Shown one piece after another: positions 33,446-41,399 of a stretch of DNA of 41,399 nucleotides (within the stretch, counting starts at the first letter, position 1; the number at the start of each line of letters is the position of its first letter). Source of the DNA: an uncultured Bacilli bacterium. GTDB taxonomy: Bacteria > Bacillota_I > Bacilli_A > RF39 > UBA660. The notes under the pieces were generated by a model, which worked only from the letters and a program-made list of their open reading frames with translations, searched no databases and was not told the DNA's origin. Position numbers and translations under genes: made by a program. The DNA is taken from the NCBI GenBank assembly GCA_947588765.1, contig CANPZG010000007.1, positions 1 to 41,399 of the forward strand. The letters run 5' to 3'.

Positions 33446-36400
33446 GTGAAAATTATTAATAAAAAAATTATAAGTAGTATTTTATTATTTATTTGTTTAT
33501 TTTTAAGTAGTTTATCTATAACTAAGGCTTATACTCTAAGTTATGATCATTCAGGATATTATTATCTTAAAACGGATAATACTGGCGCTGAACCATATCC
33601 CGGTACAATTAAAAGATTTTCGATTAATCATCGGGCAGGATTTTGTATTGAATGGGGTGTAGAACCAGGAGAAGAAGGATATACCCAAGAAAAATGGGAA
33701 AATACTCTTATTGAAGATAAGGATTTGCAAAGAAAAGTTAGTTTAATTGCCTATTATGGCTATGATTATGAAGATGATACTCTAAAAATAGATCATGCTA
33801 CTTTAGAATATCGCGTAGCAACTCAAGTTTTAATTTGGGAAACTTTGGGTGCCAAAACTGAAACTAAAATTACTATTTTTAGTGATAGAAATAGAACAAA
33901 AGAAAAAGATATTTCCAAAGAAAAAAACGAAATTTTAAGATTGGTTAGAGAACATGATAAGGTTCCTTCTTTTAGTGGAACATCAACAACTTTAAAATTA
34001 AATGAACAACACATTTTCACAGATGAAAATAATATTATCAAAAAATTTGATGTTGTTAGTAATGAAGGCGCCACTGCTAAAGTTGTAGGCAATACTTTAG
34101 TAGTTACACCTAATATTATATCGGATAATATTACAATTACTTTAACTAGAAAAGATTATTATGAAAGTGAATTTGCGATTTATCATGATGATACATCTCA
34201 AGATGTAATTGTTGCGGGAGAAGGATACCCAGTTAGTTTTAGTTTAAATATTAAAAGTGTTGGCCCAAAAGTAAAAATTGAAAAAGTTGATAGTGAGACT
34301 ATGCAAAATAAAGCTCAAGGAGATGCCACTTTGGAAGGAGCAGTATATGGTATATATACTCCAAGCGATGATTTAGTTGCAAAACTTACAACTGATGCTT
34401 TAGGTTATGCGACAAGTCCTAATTTAAATTTAGGTTCTTATTATATTAAAGAAATAGGTGCTTCAAAAGGTTATTTATTAGATACCACAAAATACAATTT
34501 TGAATTAACCGATGCAAATGATAAAGTTATTCAAGTAAAAGAAAATGTTATCAAAGGAACTGTTAAATTTATCAAAGTTTTAACTAATGGTAAAACAGGA
34601 TTTCAAACACCGGAGGCGGGAATTGAATTTGGTATTTATAATAAAAATAATACTCTAATAGGCACATATACCACGGATAAAGAAGGTAAATTCGAAGCAA
34701 CTTTGCCATATGGAAAATATATTTTAAAACAAATAACTACAACTGATGGTTATGAAAAGCTTGAGGATTATGAATTTGAAATAAAGGAATCGGGTGAGGC
34801 TACTAAAGTCTTTGCTGATGGCATAATCACATCTAAGTTAAAGGTTCTAAAAGTAGATGCGACAAATAACAAAGTTATTCCTTTAGCTCATGTTAAATTT
34901 AAAATATATGACATCAAGAATAAAAAATATATTGAACAAGTTATAAATTATCCAGTACCTAAAACTATTAATGTTTTTGAAACAAATGAAGAAGGGATAA
35001 TGATAACACCCGAACCTTTGGAAGCTGGTGAATATTATCTCGAGGAAGTTGACGCACCAATAGACGGATATCTATGGAATAAAGAAAAAATAAAATTTAC
35101 AATTGATAAAAATAGTAATTTCATAGATAGTAAAGAATATGGCAAGATAATTGAAATTAAATTTGCTAATACCCCAGTGAAAGGAAAAATTGAACTAATT
35201 AAGATTGGGAAGTTTTTAGATTTTCAAGATTTGCAAGTAGTAGAAAGGCAAAATAAATTAGCCAATATTAAATTTGGTTTATACGCTCGGGAAAATATTT
35301 ATGATGGCTTAGGTCAATTAATTTATAAGAAGAATAAACTAATTGGAGAATATATTACTAATGAAGAAGGATATTTAGAAATAAATAATCTATATTTAGG
35401 TAAATATTATTTAAAAGAGTTAGCAACAGCCAATAATTATATTTTGGATAATACTAAATATAATGTTGATTTAGAGTATATAGATCAGTATACGCCAGTA
35501 GTAACTCAAAAAATAACTTTAGAAAATTATGCTAAAACAGGTATCCTTAAGTTTTTAAAGATTGATGAGGAAACAAAATTGCCTTTAGCAAATGTGGCAA
35601 TAGAAATTTATCAAGATAATGATACTTTAGTATTTTTAGGCATAACTAATGAAGAAGGAATGATTGAACAAACTTTGCCAATTGGCAAATATTATCTTAT
35701 AGAAAAAGAACCATTGGAAGGTTACGTTAAGATAACTGATAAAAAATATTTTGAAATACAAGAAGATAAGGAGGTAATAAATATAACATTAGAAAATAGA
35801 TTAGCAAAAGGAATAATTAAATTTTTAAAAATTGATTCTATAACTCATTTACCAATGCCTGGAGTTTTAATGGGTATATATCAAGAAGATGGTACGCTTG
35901 TTTATGAAGGAGAAACTAATGAAGAAGGATTTATAGAATTAGAATTACCACTTGGTAAATATTATCTTAAAGAATTAAAAACTTTAGATAAATATGCTTT
36001 AAATGAAGATAAACTTTTATTTGAAATAAAAGAAGATGGTGAAGTTATTGAACTAACCATGGAAAATAAGATAGCTGAGGGTAGATTAAAATTTTTGAAA
36101 ATAGATGCAATTACTAAAATGCCTTTGGGTAATGTGTTAATAGCAATATATGATAGTGATGAAATTTTAGTTTTTGAAGGAAGAACTAAAGAAGATGGTA
36201 CTATTAATTTAACTTTACCAATCGGTAAATATTATATAATTGAAATAGAATCATTGCCTGGTTATATTTTAGATAATCAAGTAATTGAATTTGCCATCAC
36301 CGATAATGGTGAGGTAATTGAATGTACCATGGAAAATAATCCTTTGCTTGAAGTTGAAGCCCCAGATACTTATGTTGATGATATCTTAGAGTATGGCTTT

Positions 36401-36469
36401 ATACCAAGCACCATTGCTTTAGTAATAACTGAAAAATATATCGAAGAAAAAAAGAAAAAAAGTGATTAA
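33446..36469 (+). CDS. Thioester-domain adhesin with seven Cna-B/SpaA-like repeats
   Basis: 1007 residues, GTG start with AAAGGAGG 7 bases upstream. Signal peptide with probable cleavage after KA (about residue 28). Residues ~30-150 fit a TQXA thioester domain: FCIEW supplies Cys and ATQVLIWE supplies Gln, which form a reactive thioester able to couple covalently to host surfaces. From about residue 274 follow seven Cna-B/SpaA-type domains. Several carry a Lys near the start (KFLKID), Glu mid-domain (YYLKE) and terminal Asn (LEN, MEN), suggesting intramolecular isopeptide bonds. The last three are tandem units of exactly 90 codons. The C-terminus reads APDTYVDD, a short hydrophobic stretch (FIPSTIALVI) and KKKK, like a sorting signal but without LPXTG. 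No sortase is nearby. Confidence 0.85.
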   Translation: MKIINKKIISSILLFICLFLSSLSITKAYTLSYDHSGYYYLKTDNTGAEPYPGTIKRFSINHRAGFCIEWGVEPGEEGYTQEKWENTLIEDKDLQRKVSLIAYYGYDYEDDTLKIDHATLEYRVATQVLIWETLGAKTETKITIFSDRNRTKEKDISKEKNEILRLVREHDKVPSFSGTSTTLKLNEQHIFTDENNIIKKFDVVSNEGATAKVVGNTLVVTPNIISDNITITLTRKDYYESEFAIYHDDTSQDVIVAGEGYPVSFSLNIKSVGPKVKIEKVDSETMQNKAQGDATLEGAVYGIYTPSDDLVAKLTTDALGYATSPNLNLGSYYIKEIGASKGYLLDTTKYNFELTDANDKVIQVKENVIKGTVKFIKVLTNGKTGFQTPEAGIEFGIYNKNNTLIGTYTTDKEGKFEATLPYGKYILKQITTTDGYEKLEDYEFEIKESGEATKVFADGIITSKLKVLKVDATNNKVIPLAHVKFKIYDIKNKKYIEQVINYPVPKTINVFETNEEGIMITPEPLEAGEYYLEEVDAPIDGYLWNKEKIKFTIDKNSNFIDSKEYGKIIEIKFANTPVKGKIELIKIGKFLDFQDLQVVERQNKLANIKFGLYARENIYDGLGQLIYKKNKLIGEYITNEEGYLEINNLYLGKYYLKELATANNYILDNTKYNVDLEYIDQYTPVVTQKITLENYAKTGILKFLKIDEETKLPLANVAIEIYQDNDTLVFLGITNEEGMIEQTLPIGKYYLIEKEPLEGYVKITDKKYFEIQEDKEVINITLENRLAKGIIKFLKIDSITHLPMPGVLMGIYQEDGTLVYEGETNEEGFIELELPLGKYYLKELKTLDKYALNEDKLLFEIKEDGEVIELTMENKIAEGRLKFLKIDAITKMPLGNVLIAIYDSDEILVFEGRTKEDGTINLTLPIGKYYIIEIESLPGYILDNQVIEFAITDNGEVIECTMENNPLLEVEAPDTYVDDILEYGFIPSTIALVITEKYIEEKKKKSD
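35540..36349 (+). repeat. Three tandem 270-bp Cna-B repeat units
   Basis: Units begin at 35540, 35810 and 36080, each with Gly-x-[LI]-K-F-L-K-I-D, giving an exact 90-codon period. The DNA has diverged but the frame is kept, so domain number can change by recombination without breaking the gene. Confidence 0.85.
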
Positions 36470-36473
36470 TTTC

Positions 36474-36500
36474 AAAAAAGCCAAAATTAGCTTTTTTTCT
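36474..36500 (+). terminator. Terminator after the adhesin gene
   Basis: AAAAAAGC / GCTTTTTT stem, 8-nt loop, T-rich tail. Confidence 0.75.
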
Positions 36501-36525
36501 TTAATAAAACATTGTTAAACAAGTA

Positions 36526-36534
36526 TGGTATAAT
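36526..36534 (+). promoter_or_regulatory. Extended -10 promoter of the GNAT pair
   Basis: TGGTATAAT, about 24 bases before ATG 36558; no recognisable -35. Confidence 0.6.
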
Positions 36535-36557
36535 ATGAAGTAATAGGAGTATTAACG

Positions 36558-37181
36558 ATGAATTTGATTGGTAGTAAAACTATAGAAACAGAAAGATTAT
36601 ATTTAAGAAAGTCGCAGATAGAAGAACAAAAAAGACTATGGGAAATATTAATGATACCAGAGGTAAATAAATGGTATTTAGTTGGTGCTAAAAAATATTT
36701 TAATAATCCCGAACATTGGACTTGGAAAAATCAAGAAAAATTTTATCAAGCAAAAGTTGCTCAAGCCAATAATAAAGATGTATTTTGTTGGAGTGTATTT
36801 TTAAAGACTGAATATACCAATAGTGGGAAAGAAGAAGTTATCGGTCAAGTTTCGGCTCAAGAAAATGGCAAAGATATTTCTATTCGTGATGTGGGTTGGT
36901 ACATAGATCCAAAATATCAAGGAAAAGGCTATGCTACTGAAGCTGCTAAAGCAATGATAGATTATATGTTTCAAGAAGTAGAAATAAATGCTATTTCTTC
37001 CGGAGCTGTAAAAGATAATATTGCATCATGTAAAATATTTGAAAAATTGGGATTTAGTATAATTGGTGAAGAAATAAAAGAATCACCATACACTTTTTAT
37101 GAAGGATTATTAAATTTTTCGAAGTATGGATTAACTAAGGAGTATTATTTAAATAATGAAAATAGTAGAATACGAAGATAA
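36558..37181 (+). CDS. GNAT acetyltransferase (RimJ/RimL-like)
   Basis: 207 residues. IETERLYLRK at the start and the acetyl-CoA loop YQGKGYATEAAKAMIDY, then SGAVKDNIASCKIFEKLGF, as in the RimJ/RimL N-acetyltransferase group. Acyl acceptor unknown. RBS AGGAG. The 3' end overlaps the next GNAT gene by 26 bases, so the two are expressed together. Confidence 0.88.
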   Translation: MNLIGSKTIETERLYLRKSQIEEQKRLWEILMIPEVNKWYLVGAKKYFNNPEHWTWKNQEKFYQAKVAQANNKDVFCWSVFLKTEYTNSGKEEVIGQVSAQENGKDISIRDVGWYIDPKYQGKGYATEAAKAMIDYMFQEVEINAISSGAVKDNIASCKIFEKLGFSIIGEEIKESPYTFYEGLLNFSKYGLTKEYYLNNENSRIRR

Positions 37182-37644
37182 ATATCTTGAAGATATAAAA
37201 GATTTATTAGTTGAATTAGAAGAATATATTATTGCAATTGATAAAGACAAATTAGATCAATTACATCCAGAATATAGAGAAAAGAAAGCAATTATAGATT
37301 TAAAAGAAATTGAAAATAATAATGGTAAGTGTTTTATTGCAATAGAGGATAATAAAGTTATAGGTTTAATTATGGGTGGGATATTTTCTTATGATAAATA
37401 TGATTATTTAGATTATAAATGTCCTAAAAGAGGAACCATAACAGAATTAATAGTTTCTAAAAATGTAAGAGGCAAAGGAATTGGTAATATGCTTATTGAT
37501 AAAATGGAAGATTATTTTAAAGCTATGGGATGTGAATATATTTTAGTAGATGTATTTACTTATAATGAAAATGCAATAAAGTTTTATGCTAGAAATGGCT
37601 ATCATTCTAGAATGTATACAAATATAAAAAAGATTGGAGATTAA
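37156..37644 (+). CDS. GNAT acetyltransferase
   Basis: 162 residues. Motif A NVRGKGIGNMLIDKM binds acetyl-CoA; VDVFTYNENAIKFYARNGY is the usual motif B. Different subfamily from its neighbour, so this is not a recent duplicate. AAGGAG lies 13 bases before ATG 37156 inside the upstream gene. The next ORF starts one base after its stop. Substrate unknown. Confidence 0.88.
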   Translation: MKIVEYEDKYLEDIKDLLVELEEYIIAIDKDKLDQLHPEYREKKAIIDLKEIENNNGKCFIAIEDNKVIGLIMGGIFSYDKYDYLDYKCPKRGTITELIVSKNVRGKGIGNMLIDKMEDYFKAMGCEYILVDVFTYNENAIKFYARNGYHSRMYTNIKKIGD

Positions 37645-37645
37645 T

Positions 37646-38024
37646 ATGACTTTTAAAGAATTTTATATTGCAGATAGTGATGGAAAAAGCAATTGTGTAG
37701 TAAGAAGTTTATGTAAAATTTTGAATAAAGATTATGCTATTGTTTTTAATGAATTATGTAAAACGGCTAAAAAATTAAACTGTGCTTCCTACAATGATAT
37801 TAAAGCTTTTTAAAAAATATATGGCAGATAATAATATTTTAAAAACAGATTTTAATGAAGAAGTAAAAATTAAAGATTTAAAATTAAATAATTTTTCTTA
37901 TATTGTATTCTGTTATGATAAAAAAGATTTTTATCATATGGTACCAATTATCAATAATACTGTATATGATAAAAACTTGGATTGTCTAGATTTATATGTT
38001 ATAGCAATATACCAAAAAATGTAG
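37646..38024 (+). pseudogene. Frameshifted uncharacterised gene (possible cysteine-peptidase-like fold)
   Basis: From ATG 37646 (GGAG upstream) frame 2 encodes 55 residues (MTFKEFYIADSDGKSNCVVR ... YNDIKAF) and stops at TAA. If one T of the run GCTTTTTAAAAAA is skipped, reading continues as KKYMADNNILKTDFNEE to a TAG at 38022-38024, giving about 125 residues. DGKSNCVVRSLCKIL resembles starts of small papain/C39-like uncharacterised proteins, with Cys as a possible nucleophile and YHMVPI as a possible His region; this is weak. It may be a pseudogene, an assembly error in a homopolymer, or a +1 slip (TTT to TTT before AAA). The third gene of the GNAT operon. Confidence 0.6.
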
Positions 38025-38092
38025 AAATAAGTAATTTATTTCTAAATGAATAAAAAATGAAAAGATACATACTAATTTAATAGGGGTTAAGT

Positions 38093-39250
38093 ATGAAAAA
38101 ATTAATTTTAGGATGTCTAGCATTTTTAGTTTCGATAAGTTTAGTATATGCGGAAGAAGATTTGGCACCAACGGCTAAAAGTGCTATTTTAATTGATGCG
38201 AGTGAAGGCAAGGTTTTGTATGAAAAAAATGCTGATGAAAAGTTACCACCAGCATCAATGACTAAACTCGCTAGTATGTTAATTATTATGGAATATATTG
38301 ATAGTGGTAAAATTGCTTTAACGGATCAAGTAACAATAAGTGAAGCAGCCGCGAGTATGGGGGGTTCGCAAGTTTTCTTAGAAGCTGGGGAAGTTTATAA
38401 GGTAGAACAACTATTAAAAGGTATTGCCATTGCCTCAGGTAATGATGCTGTTGTCGCAATGAGTGAGAAAATTGCCGGAACGGAACAAGCATTTGTTGAT
38501 TTAGTCAATAAAAGACTTAAAGAAATAGGCGCAAATAATACCGTTTTTCTTAATGCTCACGGTCTTGATACAGAAGGACATGTTACGACAGCAAGAGATA
38601 TGGCTACTATTGCTTTAGAGTTATTAAAACATCCTAAGATATTAGATTTTACAAGTATTTATGAAGAATATTTAGAGAAAAATGATGGTTCCAAAACTTG
38701 GTTAGTAAATACTAATAAATTGATTCGTTTTTATAATGGTGTTGATGGCCTTAAAACCGGATTTACATCTAATGCTGGTTATTGTCTAACTGCTACCGCC
38801 AAAAAAGGTGATTTAAGATTAATAAGTGTCGTTATGGGTGAAGATACCACGGAAAATAGAAGTAGTGATACCATTAAATTACTTAATTATGGTTTTAATA
38901 CTTTTAAATTAAATACCATTAAATTAAATACAGAAGTTTTAGGTAAAGTTAGAGTAGAAGGAGGAAAACAAGATTTTACTGAAGTGGTTTTAGTCAATAA
39001 TGCCACGGAAATCTTAAAAATAAGTGAAGAAAATAAAGAGTATACTTTCAATATTAAAATTGATAAAGTAAAAGCCCCAGTTAAACATGGCGATGCTATT
39101 GGTACCGCAGAAATTATTGATAATGAAGGCAATATCATTGATGAAGTAGAAGTCACTGTTAAAGATGATATTTTAAAAGCAAATCTTTGGGATTACTTAT
39201 GGAAAAATGTAAAAACATTAACTTCAGGAAAAACTTTACTCAAAAATTAA
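38093..39250 (+). CDS. dacF: D-alanyl-D-alanine carboxypeptidase (PBP5/DacF type, peptidase S11)
   Basis: 385 residues. Signal peptide (cleavage after VYA, about residue 20), active-site SMTK (Ser55, Lys58), SGN (115-117) and KTG (221-223). A C-terminal beta domain and amphipathic tail (ANLWDYLWKNVKTL) hold the enzyme on the membrane. It trims the terminal D-Ala of peptidoglycan stem peptides, limiting cross-linking. dacF is the closest Bacillus name; dacA is possible. RBS AGGGG. Confidence 0.92.
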   Translation: MKKLILGCLAFLVSISLVYAEEDLAPTAKSAILIDASEGKVLYEKNADEKLPPASMTKLASMLIIMEYIDSGKIALTDQVTISEAAASMGGSQVFLEAGEVYKVEQLLKGIAIASGNDAVVAMSEKIAGTEQAFVDLVNKRLKEIGANNTVFLNAHGLDTEGHVTTARDMATIALELLKHPKILDFTSIYEEYLEKNDGSKTWLVNTNKLIRFYNGVDGLKTGFTSNAGYCLTATAKKGDLRLISVVMGEDTTENRSSDTIKLLNYGFNTFKLNTIKLNTEVLGKVRVEGGKQDFTEVVLVNNATEILKISEENKEYTFNIKIDKVKAPVKHGDAIGTAEIIDNEGNIIDEVEVTVKDDILKANLWDYLWKNVKTLTSGKTLLKN

Positions 39251-39252
39251 AC

Positions 39253-39281
39253 TTACGAAAAATTTAAATTTATGCTATAAT
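39253..39281 (+). promoter_or_regulatory. Promoter of the MATE-carD unit
   Basis: TTACGA (39253-39258), 17 bases, TATAAT (39276-39281) preceded by TGC. Predicted start is at about 39288, leaving a leader of ~118 bases before the MATE start. Confidence 0.65.
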
Positions 39282-39335
39282 TTACTTGTTAAGCAAAAAA
39301 ATCCAAAGTCAAATTATACACAATGAGCAGCAATT

Positions 39336-39373
39336 ATGCGTAAGTCCAATTGGTTAAGGACTTGCGTATTTTT
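39336..39373 (+). terminator. Attenuator-like hairpin in the MATE leader
   Basis: ATGCGTAAGTCC pairs with GGACTTGCGTAT over 12 bp (two G-U pairs), 10-nt loop, then TTTT. It lies between a promoter and the gene it serves, so it should terminate transcription unless an alternative structure forms. Confidence 0.65.
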
Positions 39374-39405
39374 GTGCTTATAAATAAATTGATGGAGGTA
39401 GAAAA

Positions 39406-40788
39406 ATGAAAGAAAATTATTTAGAAACAGAAAAGATTCCCAAATTAATTAGAAAGTTTGCTATTCCTTGTGTGATTAGCATGATTGTGGCCGCATTATA
39501 TAATATTGTTGACCAAATCTTTATTGGTTGGAGTAGTGCTGGAGCATTTGGTAATGCCGCGACCAATATTGTTTATCCATTTACGGTTATTGCTTTAGCC
39601 TTTGCTTTATTAATTGGTGATGGTGCTGCGGCTTTATTTAGTTTAAATCTAGGGGCTAAAGAAAATAAAAAAGCTAATAAAACAATTGGTAATGGTTTAG
39701 TTCTTTTAATTTTAATTGCCATAATTCTTACCATCATTGGTCTTCTTTTTAATAATCAAATCTTAAGGTTATTTGGAGCAAATCCTAACGAAATAGAATG
39801 TTTTAATTATGCGAAAGATTATTTAAAAATAATTTGTTATGGGTTACCTTTTTATATAATTGGTCAAGGTTTAAATGCCACAATTAGAAATGATGGTAGT
39901 CCTAAGTATGCAATGATTGCTACTTTAATTGGAGCAATATCAAATATTATTTTAGATCCTATCTTTATTTTCAGTTTTAAAATGAATGTTAAAGGTGCAG
40001 CTATAGCAACTATCATTGGCCAAATATTAACTTTTATAATTAGTCTTCTTTATTTAACCAAAGCTAAATCATTTAAAATAAAGAAAGAAACTTTACGTTT
40101 AGATAAGAGTATTTGTAAGAGAATATTATCCTTAGATTTAGCTTCTTTAATTACGCAACTAGCTATTGTCATTATTATTGCAGTAGCTAATAACTTAGTA
40201 GATAAATATGGTTATGAAACTTTAGCCTCAACCGGTAATCCTTATGGCGTTATTACTCCTTTGGCGGTAATTGGTATTTGTATGAAAGTTTTTGGGATTG
40301 TTATATCTATAGTTGTTGGTATTTCTCTTGGTGGTATGCCTATAATTGGCTATAATATGGGTGCTGGTAATAAATTAAGAGTTAAAGAAACAATTAAAGA
40401 TATTTTATTAATTAATTTAGTTATTGGTTGTATTGCCTTTATTTTATTTGAATTTTTCCCTAATTTTATTATCAATATTTTTGGTAAAGGTAATTCAATT
40501 GAATATATGGAATACGCTAAAAAGTGTTTAAATATATTCTTAGGTGGTATTATTTTAACTTGTCAAACTAAATCAATTTCAATTCTTTTGCAATCGATGG
40601 GTTCAAGTGTAAAATCAACAATTCTGGCTTTAGCTAGAGATGTATTATTCTTTGTTCCCGCGATTATTATAATAGCCGTTTTATCCAAAAGTGTTGTAAC
40701 AATGTTATGGAGTGCTATTATAGCTGATATCTTAGCATTCATTCTTGGTGTAATATTATTAGAAACGGAATTAAAAAAGGAGGGATAA
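39406..40788 (+). CDS. MATE-family multidrug/toxin efflux transporter
   Basis: 460 residues with about 12 membrane helices in two halves. The start KIPKLIRKFAIPCVISMIVA and YNIVDQIFIGW are typical of Firmicutes MATE proteins, as is QGLNATIRNDGSPKYAM. The family exports cationic drugs or metabolites with Na or H antiport; the substrate is not readable. RBS TGGAGG. An attenuator-like leader suggests expression responds to a small molecule or RNA signal. Confidence 0.93.
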   Translation: MKENYLETEKIPKLIRKFAIPCVISMIVAALYNIVDQIFIGWSSAGAFGNAATNIVYPFTVIALAFALLIGDGAAALFSLNLGAKENKKANKTIGNGLVLLILIAIILTIIGLLFNNQILRLFGANPNEIECFNYAKDYLKIICYGLPFYIIGQGLNATIRNDGSPKYAMIATLIGAISNIILDPIFIFSFKMNVKGAAIATIIGQILTFIISLLYLTKAKSFKIKKETLRLDKSICKRILSLDLASLITQLAIVIIIAVANNLVDKYGYETLASTGNPYGVITPLAVIGICMKVFGIVISIVVGISLGGMPIIGYNMGAGNKLRVKETIKDILLINLVIGCIAFILFEFFPNFIINIFGKGNSIEYMEYAKKCLNIFLGGIILTCQTKSISILLQSMGSSVKSTILALARDVLFFVPAIIIIAVLSKSVVTMLWSAIIADILAFILGVILLETELKKEG

Positions 40789-40790
40789 AA

Positions 40791-41288
40791 ATGTTTAAAG
40801 TAAATGATTATGTTGTTTATAAAAAAGAAGTTTGTAAAATAAAAGAAATTAAGGAAAGTAGTGTAAATAACCAAAAATATTATTGTTTAATACCCGTGAG
40901 TGATGAATCATTAAAACTAGATATACCAATACAGGATAATATGGATTGTTTAAGAAAAGTAATAAGTAAGAATGACGCCCTTAAATTAATTGAAAGTATT
41001 CCTTCTATTAAACCAATTGAGACAAGTGATGATAAATATATTGAAAAAACCTATAAAGAATTATTAATGGAAGGTACTTATGAAGATTTAATTAAAATAA
41101 TTAAAACAACTTATTTAAGAAATGATTTTCGGCTTAAAAATAAACGTAAAATAAGTGAAAAAGATTATAATTACTTTATGCAAGTGGAAAACTATTTATA
41201 TAATGAACTAGCTATTGCTTTAAATATGACTTATGATGAGACAAAAAATTACATTATAAATAAAGTTCAAGAATTAATTCAAAAATAA
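40791..41288 (+). CDS. CarD/CdnL-family transcription regulator
   Basis: 165 residues. The N-terminal ~60 residues form the CarD/TRCF RNA-polymerase interaction domain (FKVNDYVVYKKEVCKIKEI ... YYCLIPVSDESLKLDIPIQD). The rest is helical with a basic patch (LRNDFRLKNKRKISEKDYNY). CarD proteins bind the RNA polymerase beta lobe and stabilise open promoter complexes. It starts 2 bases after the MATE stop with AAGGAGGG, so it is co-transcribed with it. Confidence 0.88.
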   Translation: MFKVNDYVVYKKEVCKIKEIKESSVNNQKYYCLIPVSDESLKLDIPIQDNMDCLRKVISKNDALKLIESIPSIKPIETSDDKYIEKTYKELLMEGTYEDLIKIIKTTYLRNDFRLKNKRKISEKDYNYFMQVENYLYNELAIALNMTYDETKNYIINKVQELIQK

Positions 41289-41319
41289 TCACATAATAAA
41301 TAAAAAATTAGCCTTTCTG

Positions 41320-41328
41320 TGGTATAAT
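41320..41328 (+). promoter_or_regulatory. Extended -10 promoter of a downstream RNA
   Basis: TGGTATAAT; predicted start is at about 41335, just before a strong hairpin. Confidence 0.6.
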
Positions 41329-41337
41329 GTATAGCAA

Positions 41338-41375
41338 GTTATGAAAGTTTTTGCGCAAGCAAAAAGTTTTATAAC
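41338..41375 (+). ncRNA. Structured 5' leader or small RNA at the window end (partial)
   Basis: GTTATGAAA pairs with TTTTATAAC, then a G/G mismatch, then TTTTTGC-GCAA-GCAAAAA closes a GNRA-type tetraloop. There is no T tail directly after it, so it looks like a folded leader rather than a terminator. The RNA continues beyond the window and its family is not identified. Confidence 0.5.
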
Positions 41376-41399
41376 AGCATTGTACTATGATTTCTAACG

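Noticed and set aside
1..41399. Prophage, transposon, CRISPR or integrated element.
   Set aside because: No integrase, transposase, phage structural gene, direct-repeat array or attachment-site pair was seen; the genes are typical chromosomal ones.

Overview
The window is strongly AT-rich, with dense, mostly co-oriented short operons. It looks like a chromosome segment from a low-GC Firmicute. The gene set points to Bacilli or Erysipelotrichia-like gut lineages (for example uncultured RF39-type bacteria). Supporting genes and sites are RNase J, ftsY-ylxM, a CBS/DRTGG family II pyrophosphatase, an L19 leader ahead of rplS, a CIRCE element ahead of hsp20, a thioester/Cna-B adhesin and CotF-like proteins. 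Tryptophan is read from TGG, and TGA ends at least one gene (22517-22732), so the code looks standard rather than the Mycoplasma code. The lineage is inferred from gene content only. No rRNA, tRNA, CRISPR array, transposase or integrase is visible, and no gene-free stretch exceeds 300 bases.

Layout. Positions 1-1467 hold the 3' part of a large surface protein whose C-terminal end carries a sharply bounded, adenine-depleted cassette. Positions 1.6-7.4 kb are housekeeping: a fused ABC/FtsX-type exporter, an RNA methyltransferase-pseudouridine synthase pair, rplS with its leader, and signal peptidase I. Positions 7.4-17.1 kb lie on the minus strand: a DUF4143 ATPase, an unrecognised 1187-residue helical repeat protein, uvrB preceded by a Fic protein, and a proline-rich DUF2628 membrane protein. 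Positions 17.2-20.4 kb hold a probably leaderless ADP-ribosyltransferase-like gene, the pyrophosphatase and an SDR oxidoreductase. Positions 20.5-24.2 kb hold an XRE regulator divergent from a second surface protein, two small CotF-type genes, a CDF metal exporter and CIRCE-controlled hsp20. Positions 24.3-29.4 kb hold a SWIM-SNF2 helicase and a LamG surface protein whose promoter spacer is a TA repeat. Positions 29.4-33.4 kb hold RNase J, ftsY-ylxM and comEA. Positions 33.4-41.4 kb hold a thioester/Cna-B adhesin, two GNAT acetyltransferases, a frameshifted ORF, a D,D-carboxypeptidase, a MATE transporter behind an attenuator-like leader, a CarD-family regulator and the start of a structured RNA.

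The main theme beyond housekeeping is variable cell-surface display. Three proteins (1-1467, 20963-22252, 27574-29418) appear related or similarly built, and each carries a different variation device. The first has a cassette that looks like the product of adenine-directed mutagenesis (diversity-generating retroelement style). The second has a divergent XRE regulator with an inverted repeat inside the promoter. The third has a dinucleotide repeat between -35 and -10. The 33446-36469 adhesin adds three tandem Cna-B modules of exactly 270 bp and an unusual putative sorting motif. Signal peptidase I and the D,D-carboxypeptidase supply general secretion and wall-maturation functions.
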